NCBI RefSeq assembly: GCF_017309585.1
Contig: NZ_CP071321.1
Span: forward strand, 1,550,001 to 1,614,000
DNA from: Nitrogeniibacter aestuarii
GTDB lineage: Bacteria > Pseudomonadota > Gammaproteobacteria > Burkholderiales > Rhodocyclaceae
Direction: 5' to 3'
DNA length: 64,000 nt
The number at the start of each line of letters is the position of its first letter. The stretch's first letter is position 1. Under the pieces are notes generated by a model, which saw nothing but the letters and a program-made list of their open reading frames with translations, was not told where the DNA came from and searched no databases. Shown piece after piece: positions 58,411 through 64,000 of the stretch. The position numbers and the translations under genes were made by a program.

Positions 58411-59454
58411 TTACTTGCCGGCGTACTGGCGCACCAGCGCGTCCAGGGGAAGCGGGCGGATACGGCTGGCGTTGCCGGCGGAGCCGAAGGCTTCGAAGCG
58501 GGCACGGCAGATCTCCTGGGCGGCATCGCGGGCCGCCTTGAAGAATTTGCGCGGATCGAACTCGCTCTTTTTCTCCACCGCCAGGCGGCGCATGGCGCCG
58601 GTCATGGCCAGGCGCAGGTCGGTGTCGATGTTGACCTTGCGCACGCCGCTCTTGATGCCTTCGACGATGGCCTCGACCGGCACGCCGTAGGTTTCGCCGA
58701 TTTCGCCGCCGTACTCGCGGATGATCTTGAGCCACTCCTGCGGCACGCTCGATGAGCCGTGCATCACCAGGTGGGTGTTGGGGATGCGGGCATGGATCGC
58801 ACGAATACGGTCGATGGCCAGGATGTCGCCCGTGGGCGGGCGGGTGAATTTGTAGGCGCCATGGCTGGTGCCGATGGCCACGGCCAGGGCATCCACGCCG
58901 GTGGCGGCGACGAAGTCGGCCGCTTCGGACGGATCGGTGAGCAACTGGCTGTGATCGAGCACGCCTTCGGCGCCCACGCCGTCTTCCTCACCGGCCTGGC
59001 CGGTTTCCAGAGAACCCAGGCAGCCGAGCTCACCTTCCACGCTCACGCCCACAGCGTGGGCCATCTCGACCACGCGGCGGGTGACGTCGACGTTGTAGTC
59101 GTAGCTGGCCGGGGTTTTCATGTCTTCACGCAGGGAACCGTCCATCATCACGCTGGTGAAGCCGGAGCGGATCGACTGCTGGCACACGGCCGGGCTGGAG
59201 CCATGGTCCTGATGCATGCAGATGGGGATGTGCGGGTGCTGTTCGACCGCCGCTTCCACCATCTTGCGCAGGTAGGCTTCGCCGGCGTAGCCGCGGGCGC
59301 CCGCGCTGGCCTGCAGGATGACCGGGCTGTCGGTCTCTTCGGCGGCGGCCATGATGGACTGGATCTGTTCCATGTTGTTGATGTTGAAGGCGGGCACGCC
59401 GTAGCCGTTCTCGGCGGCGTGGTCCAGCAACTGTCGCAGGGCAATCATTGCCAT
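58411..59454 (-). CDS. fba: fructose-bisphosphate aldolase, class II
   Basis: 347 residues. HQDHGSSPAVCQQ with the zinc His residues, DYNVDVTRRVVEMAH and LVMHGSSSVP are class II aldolase motifs. It catalyses aldol condensation of trioses in the Calvin cycle and gluconeogenesis. Last gene of the cbb-type operon, 40 nt after the transketolase gene. Confidence 0.95.
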   Translation of the reverse strand: MAMIALRQLLDHAAENGYGVPAFNINNMEQIQSIMAAAEETDSPVILQASAGARGYAGEAYLRKMVEAAVEQHPHIPICMHQDHGSSPAVCQQSIRSGFTSVMMDGSLREDMKTPASYDYNVDVTRRVVEMAHAVGVSVEGELGCLGSLETGQAGEEDGVGAEGVLDHSQLLTDPSEAADFVAATGVDALAVAIGTSHGAYKFTRPPTGDILAIDRIRAIHARIPNTHLVMHGSSSVPQEWLKIIREYGGEIGETYGVPVEAIVEGIKSGVRKVNIDTDLRLAMTGAMRRLAVEKKSEFDPRKFFKAARDAAQEICRARFEAFGSAGNASRIRPLPLDALVRQYAGK

Positions 59455-59494
59455 GAGGATGTCTCCTGAAAAGGGGTATTCGTTGGGCGCGCGC

Positions 59495-61519
59495 TCAGGC
59501 CACCAGGGCGCGGGCGGTGTCGGTCACGGCCTCGGCGGTGAAGCCGTAGCGCTTCATCAGGGCGCCGGCGGGGGCTGACTCGCCGAAGCGATCCACGCCG
59601 ATCACATCTGCCTTGGGCGCGCCGACCATGTACTTCCACCAGGTATCGGGATGCGCGGCCTCGACCGCCAGGCGCGCGACACCATCGGGCAGTACGCTGC
59701 GCTTGTAGCTGTCGGCCTGGCGGTCGAAGACGTTGGTGCAGGGCATGGAGACCACGCGTACGCCGATGCCCTCGGCGGCCAGTGCTTCGCGGGCCGCCAT
59801 GGCCAGCGCCACTTCCGAGCCGGTCGCCATGATCACCAGCTTCGGCGCGTCGGCGTCGGCCAGCACGTAGCCGCCACGGGCAATGTCGTCGAGCTGGGCT
59901 TCATCACGCGACTGGTGCGGCAGGTTCTGGCGCGACAGGGCGAGCAGGGTGGGGCCGTCGGTGCGGCTGATGCCGGCGTTCCAGGCGGCCTGGGTCTCGA
60001 CCGCGTCGCACGGGCGCCAGACATCGACGCCCGGAATCAGGCGCAGGCTGGGCACATGTTCCACCGGCTGGTGGGTGGGGCCGTCTTCGCCCAGGCCGAT
60101 CGAGTCGTGGGTCATCACGAACACCACGCGCTGCTTCATGAGCGCGCTCATGCGGATGGCGTTGCGGGCGTAGTCGGAAAACACCAGGAAAGTGGCGCCG
60201 AAGGGCACATAGCCGCCGTGCAGGGCGATGCCGTTGAGGGCGGCCGACATGCCGAACTCGCGCACGCCCCAGTTGATGTGGCGGCCGAACTGGTCGGCGC
60301 GCACGGCACCGCAACCCGGCCAGTCGGTCAGGTTGGAGTGGGTCAGGTCGGCCGAACCGCCGAGCAGCTCGGGCAGGGCGCGAGCGACACGCTCGATGGC
60401 GACCTGACTGGCCTTGCGGGTGGCGATGGTGGCGGCCTCATTGTCGGCACGACGCACCAGGGCCGGGGCGAGGGCGCGCCAGCTCGAGGGCAGATCGCCA
60501 CGCATGCGGCGTTCGAACTCTGCCGCCAGTTCGGGATGGGCGGCACGGTAGGCTGCCATGCGGGCTTCCCATTCGGTGCGATCGCGTTCGCCCTTGGCGC
60601 GGCCATCGAAGCTCTCGCGGATTTCCTGCGGGATGTCGAAGGGCGCATGGGCCCAGTCGAGCGCGGCTCGGGTGGCGGCGATTTCGTCTGCGCCCAGCGG
60701 GGCTCCATGCACGCCGGCGGTACCGGCGCGCGCCGGGCTACCCTTGCCGATGGTGGTGCGGCAGCAGATGAGAGTCGGGCCGATATCGTTTTCGGTATTG
60801 GCCAGAGCTTCGCGGATGGCACGGTCGACGTCTTCCACGTCGTGGCCGTTGACGTTCTCGACCACGTTCCAGCCGTAGGCACGGAAGCGGGCGGGTGTGT
60901 CGTCACCGAACCAGCCGGCGGTGTCGCCGTCGATTGAAATGCGGTTGTCGTCCCAGAAGCAGATGAGCTTGGACAGGCGCTGAACGCCGGCCAGGCTGGC
61001 GGCCTCGTGGCTGATGCCTTCCATCAGGCAGCCGTCACCCAGGAACACCCAGGTGTGGTGATTGACGATGTCGTGGCCGGGGCGGTTGAATTCCTGAGCC
61101 ATGAGCTTTTCGGCCATGGCCATGCCGACGGCGTTGGTGATGCCCTGACCGAGCGGGCCGGTGGTGGTTTCCACCCCCGGTGTGTGCCCCACTTCCGGGT
61201 GGCCGGCGGTGCGGCTGTCGAGCTGGCGAAACTGCTTGATGTCATCCAGCGAAACGTCGTACCCACTCAGGTGAAGCAAGGCGTAGAGCAGCATCGAGCC
61301 ATGCCCGTTGGAGAGCACGAAACGGTCGCGGTCGGCCCAGTCCGGGCGCGCCGGATCGTGCTTGAGATGGCGTGTCCACAAGGCGACGGCAATCTCGGCC
61401 ATGCCCATGGGCATGCCCGGGTGGCCGGACTTGGCGGCCTCGACGGCGTCGATGGCCAGAAAGCGCAGCGCATTGGCGCGCAGGGTGTCGATGGCGGCGG
61501 TCGAAAGACGGGTGTTCAT
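59495..61519 (-). CDS. tkt: transketolase
   Basis: 674 residues, thiamine-diphosphate enzyme. GHPGMPMGMAEIAVALWTRH near the start, the TPP motif GDGCLMEGISHEAASLAG and LGEDGPTHQPVEHVPSLR are all present. Operates in the regenerative phase of the Calvin cycle. Full length. Confidence 0.96.
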   Translation of the reverse strand: MNTRLSTAAIDTLRANALRFLAIDAVEAAKSGHPGMPMGMAEIAVALWTRHLKHDPARPDWADRDRFVLSNGHGSMLLYALLHLSGYDVSLDDIKQFRQLDSRTAGHPEVGHTPGVETTTGPLGQGITNAVGMAMAEKLMAQEFNRPGHDIVNHHTWVFLGDGCLMEGISHEAASLAGVQRLSKLICFWDDNRISIDGDTAGWFGDDTPARFRAYGWNVVENVNGHDVEDVDRAIREALANTENDIGPTLICCRTTIGKGSPARAGTAGVHGAPLGADEIAATRAALDWAHAPFDIPQEIRESFDGRAKGERDRTEWEARMAAYRAAHPELAAEFERRMRGDLPSSWRALAPALVRRADNEAATIATRKASQVAIERVARALPELLGGSADLTHSNLTDWPGCGAVRADQFGRHINWGVREFGMSAALNGIALHGGYVPFGATFLVFSDYARNAIRMSALMKQRVVFVMTHDSIGLGEDGPTHQPVEHVPSLRLIPGVDVWRPCDAVETQAAWNAGISRTDGPTLLALSRQNLPHQSRDEAQLDDIARGGYVLADADAPKLVIMATGSEVALAMAAREALAAEGIGVRVVSMPCTNVFDRQADSYKRSVLPDGVARLAVEAAHPDTWWKYMVGAPKADVIGVDRFGESAPAGALMKRYGFTAEAVTDTARALVA

Positions 61520-61595
61520 GCAGCGGTCTCCGAAGTTTTGGGTGTCCGTGGGCCGGGCGAACCCGGCCGGTGAAGTGATCCGAAGCGAGCCGTGC

Positions 61596-62474
61596 TCAGA
61601 GCAACTTCCTGCGCTGTTCCATCAGGCGCCAGACGAAGGGCGTGAAGATCAGCTGCATGGCCAGCTCCATCTTCCCGCCGGGTACCACGATGGTGTTGGC
61701 GCGGCTCATGAAGCTGTCGTGGATCATGCCCAGCAGGTAGGGGAAGTCGATGCCCTTCGGATTGGCGAAACGGATCACCACCATCGATTCGTCCGCGGTC
61801 GGGATGTCGCGGGTGATGAACGGGTTCGACGTATCCACCATCGGCACCCGCTGGAAGTTCACATGGGTGCGGCCGAACTGCGGCACGATGTAGTGCACGT
61901 AGTCGTGCATGCGCCGCAGGATGGTGTCGGTCACCGCCTCGGTGGAGTAGCCGCGGGTGTTCTTGTCGCGGTGCAGCTTCTGAATCCATTCGAGGTTCAC
62001 CACCGGCACCACGCCCACCAGCAGGTCGGGATGCTTGGCCACGTTCACGTTGCCGTCCACGACCGCGCCGTGCAGACCTTCGTAGAACAGCAGGTCGGTA
62101 CCCGGAGGAACATCTTCCCATGGCGTAAAGGTGCCCGGCTCCTGCTTGTAGGGGGCGGCTTCCTCGGCGTTGTGCAGGTATTTGCGGCGCTTGCCTTCGC
62201 CGCACTCGCCATAGGTGCGAAACAGGTTTTCCAGCTCGCTGAACAGGTTGGCCTCGGGGCCGAAGTGGGAGAGCTTGCAGTCGCTGCCGGCGGTTTCGCA
62301 GGCGGCCATCTTCTCGCGCATTTCAACACGGTTGAAAGCGTGGAAACTGTCGCCCTCGACGATGGCCGGTGTCACGCCTTCACGACGGAAGATGTGTTCG
62401 AAAGTGCGTTGCACCGTGCTCGTGCCGGCGCCGGACGAGCCGGTGATGGCAATGATGGGATGACGTTCGGACAT
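61596..62474 (-). CDS. prk: phosphoribulokinase
   Basis: 292 residues. P-loop GSSGAGTSTV, then FHAFNRVEMRE and the catalytic-loop and YSTEAVTDTILRRMHDYVHY regions of the proteobacterial PRK family. Makes ribulose-1,5-bisphosphate, the substrate of RuBisCO, so the window belongs to a CO2-fixing (or facultatively autotrophic) strain. Confidence 0.96.
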   Translation of the reverse strand: MSERHPIIAITGSSGAGTSTVQRTFEHIFRREGVTPAIVEGDSFHAFNRVEMREKMAACETAGSDCKLSHFGPEANLFSELENLFRTYGECGEGKRRKYLHNAEEAAPYKQEPGTFTPWEDVPPGTDLLFYEGLHGAVVDGNVNVAKHPDLLVGVVPVVNLEWIQKLHRDKNTRGYSTEAVTDTILRRMHDYVHYIVPQFGRTHVNFQRVPMVDTSNPFITRDIPTADESMVVIRFANPKGIDFPYLLGMIHDSFMSRANTIVVPGGKMELAMQLIFTPFVWRLMEQRRKLL

Positions 62475-62596
62475 GATGTGTGCCCCTGTGACGATGGAAG
62501 GATCTGTGCTGGATCGTGCCGAACGGCAGCGTCAGCGATGCCGCGCGACAGTCCTCACTGTCACGTGCCAACGCGCCGTCCGGGCGGTCCGGGTTG

Positions 62597-63673
62597 TCAG
62601 GTGGTCAGGAACAGGCCGCGCGCGTGAAACAGCGGCAGCTCGTGTGTCTCGCTGTTGAACAGCGGCTCCGCGTGGTAGCGCTCGATGCGCTCGACCTCTT
62701 CCGAGGAGCCGAAGACGAACCCGATGCGCTGGTGCAGCGATTCGGGTTCGACCTCCAGGACCGGTAACATGCCGGTCGAGGCGCGGCCGCCGGCCTGCTC
62801 GATCAGGAAACCGATCGGATTCGCTTCGTACAGCAGGCGCAGACGTCCGGGCTTGCTCGGGTCCTTCCGGTCGCGGGGGTACAGGAACACGCCGCCGCGG
62901 GTCAGGATGCGGTGGGTTTCGGCCACCAGCGAGGCCACCCAGCGCATGTTGAAGTCCTTGCCGCGCGGGCCGCTCTTGCCGGCCAGACACTCTTCCACGT
63001 AGCGGCGCACCGGGGATTCCCAGAAGCGGGAGTTCGACGCATTGATCGCGAATTCCTGCGTGGCGGCGGGAATACGGATGTCCGGGTGGGTGAGAAAGAA
63101 GTCTCCGATGATCGGATCGAAGGTGAAACCGGCCACGCCGTTGCCCACCGACAGCACCAGCATGGTCGAAGGACCGTAGATGGCGTAGCCCGCAGCCACC
63201 TGCTTGACCCCCGCCTGGAGAAAGTCTTCGGGCTTGGCATGCTCGCCGGGCGTGGGTGCGCGCAGGATGGAGAAGATCGAACCGACCGACACATTCACGT
63301 CGATGTTGGACGAGCCGTCGAGCGGGTCGAAGGAGAGCAGGTACTTGCCCAGCTTGTGACCGTCGGGAATGCGGATCGTCTCTTCGTTTTCCTCGGACAT
63401 CATCCCGGCGAGGGTGCCACCCCAGTGGGTGGCACGTTCGAAGATTTCGTCGGCCAGCACGTCGAGCTTTTTCTGGGTCTCGCCCTGGACGTTTTCCGTC
63501 TCGAGCGAACCGAGCACGCCGCCGAGGGCACCGTGCGCCACAGCCCGCGAGATGGCCTTGCAGGCCTGGGCGACCTGAAGGATGAGGGCGTTGAATTCGC
63601 CGGTGGCACCGGGGTGCTGCCGACGTTGGGAAATCAGGTATTCCGTGAGCGTGGTGCGTTCCAGGCTGAACAT
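62597..63673 (-). CDS. fbp: fructose-1,6-bisphosphatase, class I
   Basis: 358 residues, with the metal-site motif LLSFDPLDGSSNIDVNVSVG (about 110-130). Dephosphorylates fructose-1,6-bisphosphate in the Calvin cycle. 122 nt precede the next gene, with a small GACAGT-CCTC-ACTGTC stem. Confidence 0.96.
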   Translation of the reverse strand: MFSLERTTLTEYLISQRRQHPGATGEFNALILQVAQACKAISRAVAHGALGGVLGSLETENVQGETQKKLDVLADEIFERATHWGGTLAGMMSEENEETIRIPDGHKLGKYLLSFDPLDGSSNIDVNVSVGSIFSILRAPTPGEHAKPEDFLQAGVKQVAAGYAIYGPSTMLVLSVGNGVAGFTFDPIIGDFFLTHPDIRIPAATQEFAINASNSRFWESPVRRYVEECLAGKSGPRGKDFNMRWVASLVAETHRILTRGGVFLYPRDRKDPSKPGRLRLLYEANPIGFLIEQAGGRASTGMLPVLEVEPESLHQRIGFVFGSSEEVERIERYHAEPLFNSETHELPLFHARGLFLTT

Positions 63674-63748
63674 GAGTGTCTCCTCACAAGGTGTTCCTGG
63701 GTCGGCGCTTCTGTGGCGCCGTGGGTGTTACGGGGTGGGCGCCCGGCG

Positions 63749-64000
63749 TCAGGCGGCCGCTTCGGCAAAATGCCGGCTGCTACGCACGTCTGCGGCAGTC
63801 AGGGTCTGGAGTTGATCGACGCTGATCGTCTGATCGGCGCCGTTGAACAGTCTCAATGCCTGGCGCAGGCGCATGCGGTCGAGCGCATTGCGCACACTGC
63901 GCGCGTTGGCGAAGTGCGGGTGCTGACGACGCAGGACGAGGTATTCCTCGAAGGCCTTGCGGGCCCCGTCGTCAAAGCGGTAGTTCCAGTCGTCGAGCAT
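63749..64000 (-). CDS. cbbX: CbbX C-terminal part (RuBisCO activase), continues past right edge
   Basis: The last 83 residues of the protein are in the window (FDDGARKAFEEYLVLRRQHP, HFANARSVRNALDRMRLRQA); the start lies beyond 64000. This is the C-terminal subdomain of the AAA+ red-type RuBisCO activase CbbX. It predicts a form IC/ID RuBisCO (cbbLS) upstream, outside the window. Confidence 0.88.
   Translation of the reverse strand: MLDDWNYRFDDGARKAFEEYLVLRRQHPHFANARSVRNALDRMRLRQALRLFNGADQTISVDQLQTLTAADVRSSRHFAEAAA

Noticed and set aside
59651..62627. Plus-strand frames opposite transketolase and prk
   Set aside because: Antisense to intact, motif-rich enzymes.
1..64000. CRISPR arrays, tRNA or rRNA genes
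   Set aside because: No regularly spaced repeats and no cloverleaf or rRNA signature were noticed on either strand.

Overview
The window reads as the chromosome of a GC-rich betaproteobacterium, most likely of the order Rhodocyclales (Azoarcus/Thauera/Denitromonas-like). This is inferred from a polar-flagellum fli cluster with a FlrB/FlrC pair, a PEP-CTERM protein beside an EpsA-type LuxR regulator, a Calvin-cycle operon with cbbX, and an operon resembling the compact type II secretion-like system seen in that order. No rRNA, tRNA or CRISPR array was found.

Layout. (1) 1-1120: partial PhoX/DUF839 phosphatase-like gene on the minus strand with a candidate Pho box. (2) 1525-10779: tightly overlapping operon for a compact type II secretion/type IV pilus-like machine: major pseudopilin, GspF, GspE, PilM/N/O/P-like subunits, a secretin lipoprotein with a C-terminal cohesin-like domain, and three further pseudopilins. 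(3) 10875-14990: ankyrin protein, EpsA-like regulator, PEP-CTERM protein and a cysteine-rich secreted protein. (4) 15176-32897: a two-partner secretion pair (TpsB and a 3455-residue TpsA), then an ExbB-like channel fused to DUF2341/LamG domains, two ExbD, TonB, a putative porin and a periplasmic coiled-coil protein. A dyad, TAGTCC-N4-GGACTA or close variants, recurs in the gaps of regions 3 and 4 and may be the operator of the LuxR-type regulator. (5) 32986-33099: a 37-codon acidic gene ending in two cysteines. (6) 33261-45289: flagellar genes fliFGHIJKLMN (minus), divergent flrBC and fliE (plus), with two very good sigma-54 promoters. (7) 45475-49846: housekeeping genes zapG, an orphan dctP, pmbA, darP and mogA. 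(8) 50044-53873: an accessory island with an IS1182-family element, a ParB-fold protein gene and an Mrr-like nuclease gene, ended by a REP-like inverted repeat. (9) 53904-57019: ECF sigma/anti-sigma pair with the periplasmic methionine sulfoxide reductase msrPQ. (10) 57124-58203: aroG. (11) 58411-64000: Calvin-cycle operon cbbX-fbp-prk-tkt-fba on the minus strand, entering from beyond the right edge.

The strongest candidates for an undescribed system are the ParB-Mrr two-gene cassette beside the IS, and the surface locus that joins a TPS exoprotein to a dedicated, unusually built TonB-ExbB-ExbD complex and appears to share a regulatory motif with the PEP-CTERM gene. All functional assignments come from reading motifs in translated sequence; no database search was run.
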